DNA from: a virus
Virus record (IMG/VR): IMGVR_UViG_3300037010_003311
Span: 62,001 to 126,000 of that record
DNA length: 64,000 nt
Reading direction: 5' to 3' (one strand)
The translations under genes and the position numbers were made by a program. Below the pieces are notes generated by a model, which worked only from the letters and a program-made list of their open reading frames with translations, was not told the origin of the DNA and did no database searches. The first letter of the stretch is position 1, and each line of letters starts with the position of its first letter. Shown piece after piece: positions 25,042 to 33,945 of the stretch.

Positions 25042-26319
25042 ATGCAAGATATATTTGATACAAAAAATGAAATATATGCTATGAAACGTAAAGCTCTGGG
25101 TGGAGCAATTAACCAGCTTTTCAATACTGCTAAAACAGATAGTAAAATTGTAGGGCCTTTAGTAAAGTTAGTCGCACCACTTGGTTTAAATCTTTCGGTA
25201 TACGAGGATGAAGATCCAACTAAAACACTTTGGGAAAACATTGCTAAAAACCCATCGCTCAAGAATCTAAATAAGGTTATGAAAGATCTTCCATTAATCA
25301 ATGTTGTTAAAATTGGTAATATTATTTCTGAACTTTTAGTTGGTAAAAGAGATGCTACTAAAGCATTAGCCAATCGTACAGTTGCAGTAAACTACTTTAT
25401 TGCTGCAGTTACTGAGTTAAATGAATACTTCGCAGCTATTGGGGTTGATTATATTTTACCATTGCCGAATTTAACTAAGCGATATAAACGCCCAGTTGGT
25501 GTGGATGAAGCAATACGTGTAAAACCAAAAAGGAAAAAGAAAAGCTTACTTGGTGAAGCAGTACCAAATGATACAGTTACTTTAGAAACTACAATTGATC
25601 CGATTGTTGAAGCTAACCCAGAAGTTGTTATCCCAAAAATTAGTAGTCGCAACAGGGTTACAAATAATAAAAAACGTGAGCCGATAACTATAAAACAAAA
25701 AGTTCAAGTTGAAAAAATAAATATAGACCCAGTAATGGTTATCACAGATGAACCTTTACCAGAGATAGTGAAAGAAGAGACTATTTCGAAATCTATAGAT
25801 AATGGTAAGATAATAGAGGAACCACAAAGCAATAGAATTATTTTATTGAATTCATTTTTAGTTGGTAAAAAAGAGACTGGTGAACCAGCTAGAACAATGA
25901 GTTCATTAGCTAAAAAATGTGAATCAGATGAAGAGTTCTTTAATAAAATTACGACAACCAGTTACCGTAAACATATTACTAAAAAGTTCTTTGATTTACA
26001 TAAAGATTTATTTTTATCTTATAACCCAAATTCCGAGGAAATAATCTTTAGGAAATCTAAGAAAGATAAAACTGAATCAAAGGAAATGATTCATCCAAAT
26101 CAGGGTAGTTTTGAATTTGAACCAGATGATGAAACCAAAAAAATGATCGATCAATTGAAACCATTAAATGCTGAATATATGGCACCATTAGTAAATAAGG
26201 TAAGAGGAACCTATGATTTATTATATATAATAGATGACTACCCATTCATCATAGAAGAACCAGTAACCTTTAAAGAAAAAGTAAAAACTGTTTTTTCTAA
26301 AATTTTTAGATTAAAGTAG
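25042..26319 (+). CDS. Hypothetical protein, 425 aa
   Basis: A helical N-terminal domain (about 1-150) is followed by a basic, disordered linker (RVKPKRKKKSLL) and long acidic stretches. A C-terminal domain (about 280-425) contains GKKETGEPARTMSSLAKK and ends in a basic tail (KTVFSKIFRLK). No enzyme motif is visible. AAAAGGAAATAAAA precedes the ATG. It is probably cotranscribed with the small genes leading to the DNA polymerase fragment. Confidence 0.55.
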   Translation: MQDIFDTKNEIYAMKRKALGGAINQLFNTAKTDSKIVGPLVKLVAPLGLNLSVYEDEDPTKTLWENIAKNPSLKNLNKVMKDLPLINVVKIGNIISELLVGKRDATKALANRTVAVNYFIAAVTELNEYFAAIGVDYILPLPNLTKRYKRPVGVDEAIRVKPKRKKKSLLGEAVPNDTVTLETTIDPIVEANPEVVIPKISSRNRVTNNKKREPITIKQKVQVEKINIDPVMVITDEPLPEIVKEETISKSIDNGKIIEEPQSNRIILLNSFLVGKKETGEPARTMSSLAKKCESDEEFFNKITTTSYRKHITKKFFDLHKDLFLSYNPNSEEIIFRKSKKDKTESKEMIHPNQGSFEFEPDDETKKMIDQLKPLNAEYMAPLVNKVRGTYDLLYIIDDYPFIIEEPVTFKEKVKTVFSKIFRLK

Positions 26320-26327
26320 GAAAGTTT

Positions 26328-26672
26328 ATGAAATTAGATGAACAATATTCAATTACCAATGACGAAAATAATTTTAAGTTAATCGAGCATAAAATTAAGG
26401 GCGAAAAAGCTAAAAATATTGGGGAAGGTAGAGAAGTAGTTCAAGGGTATTATGGTACACTTGAAGCAGCTTTGACTGGGTATTTAAAACATTCTACGCG
26501 TTCTGATTTACCAGAAGATATCCAAGCATTAAGTGATAAGTTAGATTTAATTAATACTAATATAAAACGTTTTTGTAAAAGCATTGCAGTTTATAAAGGT
26601 AGAGATATTGATCTAGATAGTATTGAGCCAGAAGATATAACGGAAGTGGCACCCGTTATAGAAGATGATTGA
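26328..26672 (+). CDS. Small phage protein, DUF5405-like, 114 aa
   Basis: The pattern YSITNDENNFKLIEHK...GYYGTLEAALTGYLK is typical of a common phage protein type (beta strands, then a YY-x-T-x-E-A-A helix) annotated DUF5405-like, function unknown. AGGAAAG precedes the ATG. The C-terminus is acidic and overlaps the membrane protein gene by 8 nt. Confidence 0.5.
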   Translation: MKLDEQYSITNDENNFKLIEHKIKGEKAKNIGEGREVVQGYYGTLEAALTGYLKHSTRSDLPEDIQALSDKLDLINTNIKRFCKSIAVYKGRDIDLDSIEPEDITEVAPVIEDD

Positions 26673-26922
26673 TCTCCCAATAATAGGTGGTATTCTACTA
26701 ATTATTGGTGCGGTGCTTATTAGTGAAAAAGGTGATATGTATTTAGGAAGCATTATGTATATTTTAGCAGATATCTGCTGGATATTTATTGCTTATCAAA
26801 ACGAAGGTTTTAAACTTGGCACCGTTCTAGTAATAGTTGGTTCGATTTTTGGAATCAGAACTTTTTATAAGTTACACTATAATAAGTTTCATAGAAATCT
26901 TAATCGGGACATAAAGGAGTAA
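26665..26922 (+). CDS. Small integral membrane protein, 85 aa
   Basis: Three hydrophobic segments are visible: IIGGILLIIGAVLI (5-18), GSIMYILADICWIFIAY (27-44) and GTVLVIVGSIFGI (52-64), followed by a basic tail (KLHYNKFHRNLNR). It overlaps its neighbour upstream and ends just before the DNA polymerase fragment. No family recognised. Confidence 0.6.
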   Translation: MIDLPIIGGILLIIGAVLISEKGDMYLGSIMYILADICWIFIAYQNEGFKLGTVLVIVGSIFGIRTFYKLHYNKFHRNLNRDIKE

Positions 26923-26923
26923 A

Positions 26924-28168
26924 ATGGTACTTTCGCAGGATAATATAAAAACATTTTCATGCCATCTTAAAACAATGGGGGCTTATGTTCAGCAGCCTAA
27001 CCCAGCAATTGTTGGGTTAAGTGATTTCCAGGTTATTGGTAGTCAGGATGCAAGATCGCTATATCCAACGATTATGATTTTATGCAACATTGGTTACGAA
27101 ACATTATATGCAAGATTGTATGATACAAATATTGTTGGTAAGATGATTGGTTATATAAAACATTCATTTAACGACAAAAAGAACGTTGACCCAGCAGTGG
27201 CAGGTTTCAAGAATGCTTTACAGATATTAGTGAAAAACTATACAAACCGTAACGATATCCTAAAGAAAAAAGAATTCCAAGAGTTTACAGTTGATTATTA
27301 TTGTAAACTTTTTAAAACGATAATTTCATATCCTGGAAAAATAGAAGATATTTTTTCTCCCAAAGATGATGAAACATACTTTCTATTAAAGAGCTGCCTA
27401 TTTCCAATACTGGAAGCTATTACTTGGCTTCATGAAAATAATCGTGGTTATAATGCAACTTGTATTGATTGGGTATTTTATAATTCTGGATTTGCGAATA
27501 AATACAAGGGGCAAACATTTTATGTCTTTGAACATATAAATTCGGTTAAAACTAAGTTAGTTGAATATAGTATAGATACCATCAGTAGTTTATTAAATAC
27601 ATATCTGGTTAACCCATACGGTACTCTGTTTTATAGACACAATGATAAAAAATCATTCGAGGTTGATCTAATTATCAAAGGTATGGGTGACCGCGGTTTT
27701 ATTAAAGATCAAGGGTTGATTCTAAAAGCGATTAAATCTAAATGGAATTCTGTACCAGAATCATTAAAACGTGGTTTAAGTATTGCTGGCCATATAGATG
27801 AAACGGTTGCTAATGACCTAGTTAGTTTGGTTGGTGACTCGGATGAAAAAATGAGAGTTAAGCAACTTAATAACTTATTGTCTATTATTATGGGTACAGA
27901 TGGTATTAATGATTTAGATATTCTAGCCAAAAAAATTGAAGTAATTATCTCACAGAAAAACAATGCTAGTAATGGGGTTAAAACAACTTTGAATACCGGA
28001 TATGGTATATATGCTATGACTATTTGGGAATATGGAAATGCACTTATTGCAAACAGTATTACCAACGCTGGTAAGATTTATGGTATTAAGTTATTCCAGC
28101 AGATAGCGAGTAACATATTAACTGAAGAGCAGAACAACATTTCAAAAACGGTTGGCAATGTTGCGTAG
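26924..28168 (+). CDS. Family B DNA polymerase, T4-type palm/fingers fragment (motifs A and B only)
   Basis: DARSLYPTIM (42-51) is motif A (DxxSLYPS) with catalytic D42. NPYGTLFYRHNDKKSF and the helices around GDR match the T4/RB69 stretch after it (SPNGMMYYKDRDG). KTTLNTGYGIYAM near 352-364 is motif B (KxxxNSxYG). The upstream exonuclease domain and the downstream DTDS motif C are absent, so this is one piece of a split polymerase; other parts must be encoded outside the window. GGAGTAAA precedes the ATG, so it is translated as its own gene. Confidence 0.72.
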   Translation: MVLSQDNIKTFSCHLKTMGAYVQQPNPAIVGLSDFQVIGSQDARSLYPTIMILCNIGYETLYARLYDTNIVGKMIGYIKHSFNDKKNVDPAVAGFKNALQILVKNYTNRNDILKKKEFQEFTVDYYCKLFKTIISYPGKIEDIFSPKDDETYFLLKSCLFPILEAITWLHENNRGYNATCIDWVFYNSGFANKYKGQTFYVFEHINSVKTKLVEYSIDTISSLLNTYLVNPYGTLFYRHNDKKSFEVDLIIKGMGDRGFIKDQGLILKAIKSKWNSVPESLKRGLSIAGHIDETVANDLVSLVGDSDEKMRVKQLNNLLSIIMGTDGINDLDILAKKIEVIISQKNNASNGVKTTLNTGYGIYAMTIWEYGNALIANSITNAGKIYGIKLFQQIASNILTEEQNNISKTVGNVA

Positions 28169-28181
28169 GGATTTCAATGGG

Positions 28182-28233
28182 TTATTTCTATAGTAAAATT
28201 CTAAATAAATATTTAGAGTTAACATAGAAATAA
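28182..28233 (+). repeat. Nested inverted repeat carrying two TATAGAAATA motifs
   Basis: TTATTTCTAT (28182-28191) pairs perfectly with ATAGAAATAA (28224-28233). Inside, TCTAAAT (28200-28206) pairs with ATTTAGA (28211-28217). The outer arms are the recurrent motif in opposite orientations. It could form a double hairpin or a dimeric protein site. It lies between the PolB fragment and the Gat-QueC operon. Confidence 0.55.
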
Positions 28234-28287
28234 TTATATTGAAATTAAATTAAAAGGCGGTGTATCGTGTATGATACAATAATAGTA

Positions 28288-28324
28288 ATTAATGATGGTA
28301 AGTGGTAACACTACCGTCATTAAT
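28288..28324 (+). promoter_or_regulatory. Long leader hairpin with GUAA (GNRA) tetraloop
   Basis: ATTAATGATGGT pairs with ACCGTCATTAAT (one G-U). After a bulged A, AGTG pairs with CACT, closing a GTAA loop, which is a GNRA tetraloop. There is no T-run. It lies 34 nt before the gene at 28358, so it is likely a structured 5' leader of the Gat-QueC operon. Confidence 0.5.
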
Positions 28325-28357
28325 CTTATATTTAATTTAAAAAATAAAGGATAAAGA

Positions 28358-28834
28358 ATGGAAAAATTAGTAGTTGAAGCGGAAGTAAAACTTCCAGCAA
28401 AAGTTAGAAAACCTCGAGTACCGAAAGTAAAGAAAGTACCGAGCGTGGAAAAAGTAGAAAAAGTAGAAATTGGTACAAGAATTGAAAAACCTTCAACTGA
28501 AATTAAATCTATGTCGGTTGAATTAACCTCACCTAAAATAGATGAATTGATTTTCAGATTGGAAAGAGCTGGTACAAAGTTTGATAGATATCAGCATAAA
28601 TCAATTCGGTTGACTAAAGACTATGCAAGCGAAGAATTCGAAGCAAGACTTATTATTATAAAAGATTTAATAGCAATGAAATCTTTGGCTTTAATTTCAA
28701 AGGATGTAATTGGTATTGCATTAGATCATGAAATTGATGAGATTGCCATTTATGAGATCCTAATTGAAGAATTTGTACCAAAGTGGTATGATCCAGTCTT
28801 AGGGGTGTTTAAAAATTTTTTTGGGAGAAAGTAA
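28358..28834 (+). CDS. Hypothetical protein with basic N-terminus, 158 aa
   Basis: Residues 1-50 are Lys/Pro/Val-rich and basic (KVRKPRVPKVKKVPS). The rest is helical (DELIFRLERAGTKFDRYQ). The basic arm suggests DNA or RNA binding. It is preceded by the GNRA-loop hairpin and the motif pair, and is followed at its stop (TAA ATG) by Gat-QueC, so the two are coupled. No family recognised. Confidence 0.5.
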   Translation: MEKLVVEAEVKLPAKVRKPRVPKVKKVPSVEKVEKVEIGTRIEKPSTEIKSMSVELTSPKIDELIFRLERAGTKFDRYQHKSIRLTKDYASEEFEARLIIIKDLIAMKSLALISKDVIGIALDHEIDEIAIYEILIEEFVPKWYDPVLGVFKNFFGRK

Positions 28835-30271
28835 ATGTGTAGTTTTATGGTAATAAATGGTCCAATTGAAAAGGTAGTAAAATTTACTCCAGATCATATT
28901 AGCTTCGATGATGTTATCCAAGCATTACGTGTTAAAGGCAACCTGAATGATGATATTGATTTATTTATGTATAATCATAATCTGGGGGAATTACTACAAC
29001 TTACTGCTGCAGAATTACGAGCCACCAATGAACCAAAATTTGAATATATGGGTTCGGCTTATGAAAAGTTTACTAGAACACCAGAAGATTACGAACCGGA
29101 TGATATAGTTACTTTAGTAGCATTTAGTCGGTTGGCACCAGAGATGGAAGTTGATGCGAAACAAAACACCTTGTCACAACCATATTTAAATACCAAGTAT
29201 AAAACAATTACTATGGTACATGGGACTATCCCGAAAGCCGAAGAGTTCGTACCAGAGGTACAGGTGGATACCGATATTTTTATGCACCGTAGTTTTCAGG
29301 ATTGTATCAATTATACTGAACAGGTTGGTGGTAAGATTTCAGCGGTGCAAATACCTATGACTAAACTTAGTACTATATTATGGTATGATAATGGCTTAGG
29401 TAGATTCGAATATAAATCAATGGATGGAAAAGTTTGGATTGGTACAAACATTAATTTATTTAATCATTTTTATTATTGGGCTAAATCTTTTATGCTACAA
29501 CCTGCCCCTTATATACAACTAGTTTTTCCAAAAACTTTAATTCTTGCCAAGTCGCGTATAATTTCACTTTTTAGTGGTGGGTTAGATATAACTTGTAGTA
29601 CACTAAATGTAATAGAAACTAAACTTAAACAACGCTCACAATTAAAAAGTGTGGACTTATGGTACTTTGATTGGGGCACAAGAGCTTCAGCCGAAGAACA
29701 AGCAGCTGGGCAACGCTTTAAAGATAAATTGGAGAAAGATTTCGCTACCAACGGTAGCACAGCTACCGTTAATTATGAAGTTATCCCAACAGAAGGTATG
29801 TTTAGGAATATATTACAAGCATGTGATACAACAGTTCGGTTAACCGATAAAGATGCAACCGGGGCTGGACATCATGAAGCGGAAGCTGCAATTTCATATG
29901 TACCATACCGCAACCAGTTCCTATTAACTCTTGCGGCAGCTAAAGCCGAACAACTTTATCCAGGGGAAAATGTAACTATAGTTATAGGTGCAAATCTTAG
30001 TGAAGGAATGGTTTATTTAGATAATAGTGAATCATTTGTAGATGCTATTAATAAAACTATTAAGGTTGGTGGACAAAGAACTTATAATTTCGAAGTAGTT
30101 GCCCCATTCGTAAATAGAACTAAAACCGATATGGTAGCTGAATGCTTAAAACGTGGGTATGACCTTAGTACAGCGTTTAGTTGTTATTTTCCGGTTGATG
30201 GTAAAGAATGTGGTGTATGTGGTAGCTGTTTACTTAAACAAAGGGCGTTAGAAAGAGGAGGAAATAAATAA
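28835..30271 (+). CDS. Gat-QueC: glutamine amidotransferase fused to QueC-like PP-loop enzyme
   Basis: The chain starts MC, giving Cys2 as the nucleophile of a class II (Ntn) glutamine amidotransferase, with MVHGTIP near 127. From about 240 it follows QueC: FSGGLDITCS (PP-loop, SGGxDS with I for S), AISYVPYRNQFLLTLA, and the zinc site CGVCGSC near 460. QueC makes preQ0; Gat-QueC fusions in archaea and some phages convert preQ0 to the archaeosine base G+ (known for E. coli phage 9g DNA). A 7-deazaguanine in phage DNA is inferred. The following gene starts in a TAATG overlap. Confidence 0.8.
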   Translation: MCSFMVINGPIEKVVKFTPDHISFDDVIQALRVKGNLNDDIDLFMYNHNLGELLQLTAAELRATNEPKFEYMGSAYEKFTRTPEDYEPDDIVTLVAFSRLAPEMEVDAKQNTLSQPYLNTKYKTITMVHGTIPKAEEFVPEVQVDTDIFMHRSFQDCINYTEQVGGKISAVQIPMTKLSTILWYDNGLGRFEYKSMDGKVWIGTNINLFNHFYYWAKSFMLQPAPYIQLVFPKTLILAKSRIISLFSGGLDITCSTLNVIETKLKQRSQLKSVDLWYFDWGTRASAEEQAAGQRFKDKLEKDFATNGSTATVNYEVIPTEGMFRNILQACDTTVRLTDKDATGAGHHEAEAAISYVPYRNQFLLTLAAAKAEQLYPGENVTIVIGANLSEGMVYLDNSESFVDAINKTIKVGGQRTYNFEVVAPFVNRTKTDMVAECLKRGYDLSTAFSCYFPVDGKECGVCGSCLLKQRALERGGNK

Positions 30272-31026
30272 TGAGTGCATCCGGAGGAGCGGATTTGGAT
30301 AAAATAAAAGATAAGATTGAGAAACTTCTTAATCTTAGTCTTAGTGATAATGAACATGAAGCTAGTTTAGCTATGGAAAGAGCTCTTAAGCTTATGAATG
30401 AACATAATCTTTCACGAGATGAAATTTATAAACAGGCTATGGAATCAAAAACCGTTTATTTAGATAAATATATTGCACATGAATGGATACTTAAACTAGC
30501 TGGAGCAATTGCTAAAATATCTGGTTGTTATATGGTGTATGGTCAAGGAAGTAAGAAATATAATACTTTTGCTAAACTAGTTCTTGTTGGTCGGGAAACC
30601 GATATATTAAATACTGAATACTTAATTCTATTTCTAATTAGGAATATAGAATTAAAAACCATGAAGTACAAACTACACCTTAGAAAAGAGTTAGGTAGTA
30701 CTACCCAAGAGAAAAACCATAAAGAGCTGAAGTCTTATAGACTTGGATTAATCCATGCAATAGTTACTAGAATTAAAAAACAGCAATCTAAATTCTTTGG
30801 TGAACAAGAATTAGAAGGGTGTTTGATCGTACCAGTTGATATTCGAGCCCAAGAAGCGGAACAACATTTTAAGGATATTTGTAAAATTGAAATCCAAGCA
30901 AAAGCATTTGAGACTACTATAGATAAAGTTTTTTATGAAGCTGGTAGAAAAGCAGCAAATGAAATTCAATTAAACTCAGGCATAAAAGATTATGGTATAA
31001 CGCCAGAGCAAAAACTTTTAAATTAA
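30271..31026 (+). CDS. DUF2786 domain protein, 251 aa
   Basis: Residues 9-50 (KIKDKIEKLLNLSLSDNEHE, then AMERALKLMNEHNLS) are the DUF2786 pattern: an N-terminal helical domain common in phage and plasmid proteins of unknown function. A larger C-terminal domain follows, rich in helices, with the usual Tyr/Arg segment (KSYRLGLIHAIVTRIKKQ). TAATG overlap with Gat-QueC and GGAGG before the start show coupled translation. Confidence 0.65.
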   Translation: MSASGGADLDKIKDKIEKLLNLSLSDNEHEASLAMERALKLMNEHNLSRDEIYKQAMESKTVYLDKYIAHEWILKLAGAIAKISGCYMVYGQGSKKYNTFAKLVLVGRETDILNTEYLILFLIRNIELKTMKYKLHLRKELGSTTQEKNHKELKSYRLGLIHAIVTRIKKQQSKFFGEQELEGCLIVPVDIRAQEAEQHFKDICKIEIQAKAFETTIDKVFYEAGRKAANEIQLNSGIKDYGITPEQKLLN

Positions 31027-31035
31027 GGATTAAGA

Positions 31036-31893
31036 ATGTATAAAAAAAGAATTATGGAAGAAATTTCAATTATGGACGAGGAGTTCGAACCATTTGATAT
31101 TGCTAATTATAATGAACAACAATTAATCGATGAAGATAAAAGATCTTTTATAATTAAGATACCAGAAAAAGTAATTAATCTTATTCTTAAAAATAAAGAG
31201 ATTGATGCCATCGAATATAATGGTGTAATATGGGTTCGGGATATAGTTGAAACTTTATATCAAGTTACATTCAATCATTATCTGGTTAGAGGTTTAATTA
31301 CTAGTAACCCAGAATTTAAACCTTATATTTTTGAGGTTAAAATTTTATCGACCGAAAATAAAAAAAATACTTTAGTAAAACTATTTACTGATGCTGCGAA
31401 CAATAATCAAAATGTTATTTATCAGATCTCTAATACTTTTGGAACCGAGTTTTCTTTAGTTCAATTATCTGGAGATAATTATGTGCAACATATGTCAGCT
31501 AATCTACCTGAGAGTGAACAATTGAAAAAACATAGTTTTTTAGAGATCACTACTACTAAGGTAAATGGTTTTAATCTGGCAAATGATTTAGTACAAAATA
31601 TAAATGACATAGCCGAATATTTAGTAAATACTGGGTATAACGAATTTAATGATATTATATATCTTGGTGATGATATAGCGGATTTTGATTTGGTATTTGA
31701 ATTACGAACTAAGTTCGTTACTGGTAAGTACAATTCTTTAAATCAGTTTCGGTCAAATAGTATGGTACAGTTGACTGGATATTTAACTCAAGAACAAGTA
31801 GAAGAACTAAAAGGATCAAATCTTTGGTCAAGGCCGGTATATTCAACCTATGTATTGAAATCAGATTATTATAAGGGTAAGCATGCAAAATGA
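31036..31893 (+). CDS. Hypothetical protein, 285 aa
   Basis: A mixed alpha/beta protein with an acidic N-terminus, central IIYLGDDIADFDLVFELRTKF and a C-terminal YSTYVLKSDYYKG. AAGGATTAAGA precedes the ATG. It overlaps the permuted SbcC-like gene by 11 nt, so a partner role is possible. No family recognised. Confidence 0.5.
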   Translation: MYKKRIMEEISIMDEEFEPFDIANYNEQQLIDEDKRSFIIKIPEKVINLILKNKEIDAIEYNGVIWVRDIVETLYQVTFNHYLVRGLITSNPEFKPYIFEVKILSTENKKNTLVKLFTDAANNNQNVIYQISNTFGTEFSLVQLSGDNYVQHMSANLPESEQLKKHSFLEITTTKVNGFNLANDLVQNINDIAEYLVNTGYNEFNDIIYLGDDIADFDLVFELRTKFVTGKYNSLNQFRSNSMVQLTGYLTQEQVEELKGSNLWSRPVYSTYVLKSDYYKGKHAK

Positions 31894-33934
31894 TCAAATA
31901 CGAGATAGCCGAGAACTAAATATACCATCATTACAATCGGAATTAAGTACTTACCAAATTAAATACCAAGTAAGTACGAATCAGATTAATACATATAATA
32001 CAAGAATTGATCAAGATAGTAAAAAGTTAGTGGAACTAGAACTCTTTCTTAAAAAATTGGAAAGTACCCATGAATTACTTACTAAATTGAAGCAATTCAA
32101 AATGGATAGTAAAAAAGAATTTATTCTTAGGACTATTAATACAGCTCTAAAAGATATTTTTCAAAAAGATATTCGTATTGATATAGAAGCTAATTCAAAT
32201 CTCGAAAACGGCAAGATGAATATGAAGTATGATATTATCCTATTTCAAAACGATATCGAAATAGCTAGAAATGAAAAGCTTATTGAAAGTAATGGTGGTG
32301 GAGTACTTAGTGTAATCTCCATTCTATTTAAAATGTTAGTTGGCTTTATTTATAGTGAAAATAAGTTTTATATGTTCGATGAAAGTTTAAGTCAAGTATC
32401 TGAAGAGTATCGGCCAAGACTTAGTAAATTTATTCACGAATTCTGTTCTAAACAAGGTTTCACTATAGTTATGGTATCTCATACTAAAGACTTGGATGAG
32501 TACGCGGATACAATTTATTCTTTATCTGGCACATTCGATAAGAATCTAGTGCCAGTATTAAAGATAGATGAAGTTCTTGGTCACCAACCAGAGAATGATT
32601 ATATCTATGCGAAAATAAAAAATTTTCAAAGTATCGTTGATTTAGAATTCCGGTTTAAAGGCTTTACAATTATACGTGGAGAAAATAATATTGGAAAGAG
32701 TGCCTCACTAAGAGCAATCAATTCCGTAATATTTAATGACTTCGATAAAAGTCATCAGCGTATAACCAAAGATCGATCAATTGAAACGAGCATTGAATTT
32801 GGTTACTATCATAAAGATGAAGAGACCGGAGCAATAGATGATACTAAAAAAATTAGAGTCTCTTATAAAAGCCAAAAAATAAACTATGAATTCGATGGTA
32901 TGACATTTGCTGGAAAAAATCTAGCTTTTGATAAGGTTAAAGAAAAAATTGAAAGTATAGGATTCAAGTATATTAATCTGAAAGAGACTTATAAAAACTT
33001 TAAAGGTAATCTCAAGGACCAAACGGAGCGAATAAGTCTAACGACGCAACATGATGGTCTGTTTTTGATTGGTGCTAAGAATTCTGATTCTAGTAAAGTT
33101 TTTGATTTCTTATTTGATTCATATCATATTGCAAACGCTATATCTAAAATAAAAATAGATATCAATAATAATCTGAATGAATTTAACGATATTTCAGTTC
33201 GGATACTAAATGATAAGCGTATGCTAAATAAAGAGCTTATACACCAGCAAATACACTTATACAAGTACTATATTATTATGATCAAAATAAATAGATTACT
33301 TTATCATAAAGTATGGAATAAACAAAACATTCTCACAAATTTGATTTCTACAAAAACAGCTATTGAAATGGTTCTCTATATTGAACAGATGAAAGCTTCA
33401 ATCGGTATAGTTAATGCTAAATTATTAACATTTGGAATTGAAAAACTAGAAGCAAAATTAGCTACAGTAACTTCGATCATTAAATACTCAACGAGTTTAT
33501 TAGTTGTAAATAAATTGATTAGTACTAGAAATGATATTAATCGGATAATCACAAATCTAAATATTGAAAAATTAGACGCTCGATTACAAGTGGTTACTAA
33601 AATCATTAATCTTAAATATTGGAAAAATTTTATTTTAAGCACATTGCAACAAAATGCAGTTTATACGGATATACAAAATAAAATTGCAAACAATATGACA
33701 AAGGTTAATAATTATGATTTGATTATAGCTAAGATGCGTAATATAGTTAGTTATCAAGTGTTTCGTGATAACATTTTAAGATTTATGCAAGAATCGATAA
33801 GATTATCTATCGCAATTGATACTAGTACAAGCCGGTTACAATATTTAGCCGAGGCATTTAATAATCTTAAAACCGAATTCAACCTGACCCCATGCCAAAA
33901 TTGTGGCGGTATAGGTTATTCACATGTGCATTAA
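31883..33934 (+). CDS. Circularly permuted SbcC/Rad50-like ATPase with C-terminal CxxC
   Basis: In order: a coil (about 10-95), then the ATPase half normally at the C-terminus: signature SNGGGVLSV (about 137), Walker B FYMFDES (about 160-167), H-loop MVSHTKDL (about 195). Next comes the half normally at the N-terminus: KIKNFQSIVDLEF and Walker A RGENNIGKSAS (266-273 core), then long helices and CQNCGGIG (C671, C674) at the very end. Rad50/SbcC has the opposite order with CxxC (zinc hook) in the middle. Thus the chain appears opened at the hook and joined at the old termini. It likely works with the SbcD-like nuclease. Confidence 0.7.
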   Translation: MQNDQIRDSRELNIPSLQSELSTYQIKYQVSTNQINTYNTRIDQDSKKLVELELFLKKLESTHELLTKLKQFKMDSKKEFILRTINTALKDIFQKDIRIDIEANSNLENGKMNMKYDIILFQNDIEIARNEKLIESNGGGVLSVISILFKMLVGFIYSENKFYMFDESLSQVSEEYRPRLSKFIHEFCSKQGFTIVMVSHTKDLDEYADTIYSLSGTFDKNLVPVLKIDEVLGHQPENDYIYAKIKNFQSIVDLEFRFKGFTIIRGENNIGKSASLRAINSVIFNDFDKSHQRITKDRSIETSIEFGYYHKDEETGAIDDTKKIRVSYKSQKINYEFDGMTFAGKNLAFDKVKEKIESIGFKYINLKETYKNFKGNLKDQTERISLTTQHDGLFLIGAKNSDSSKVFDFLFDSYHIANAISKIKIDINNNLNEFNDISVRILNDKRMLNKELIHQQIHLYKYYIIMIKINRLLYHKVWNKQNILTNLISTKTAIEMVLYIEQMKASIGIVNAKLLTFGIEKLEAKLATVTSIIKYSTSLLVVNKLISTRNDINRIITNLNIEKLDARLQVVTKIINLKYWKNFILSTLQQNAVYTDIQNKIANNMTKVNNYDLIIAKMRNIVSYQVFRDNILRFMQESIRLSIAIDTSTSRLQYLAEAFNNLKTEFNLTPCQNCGGIGYSHVH

Positions 33935-33945
33935 GGGAGCAAACC

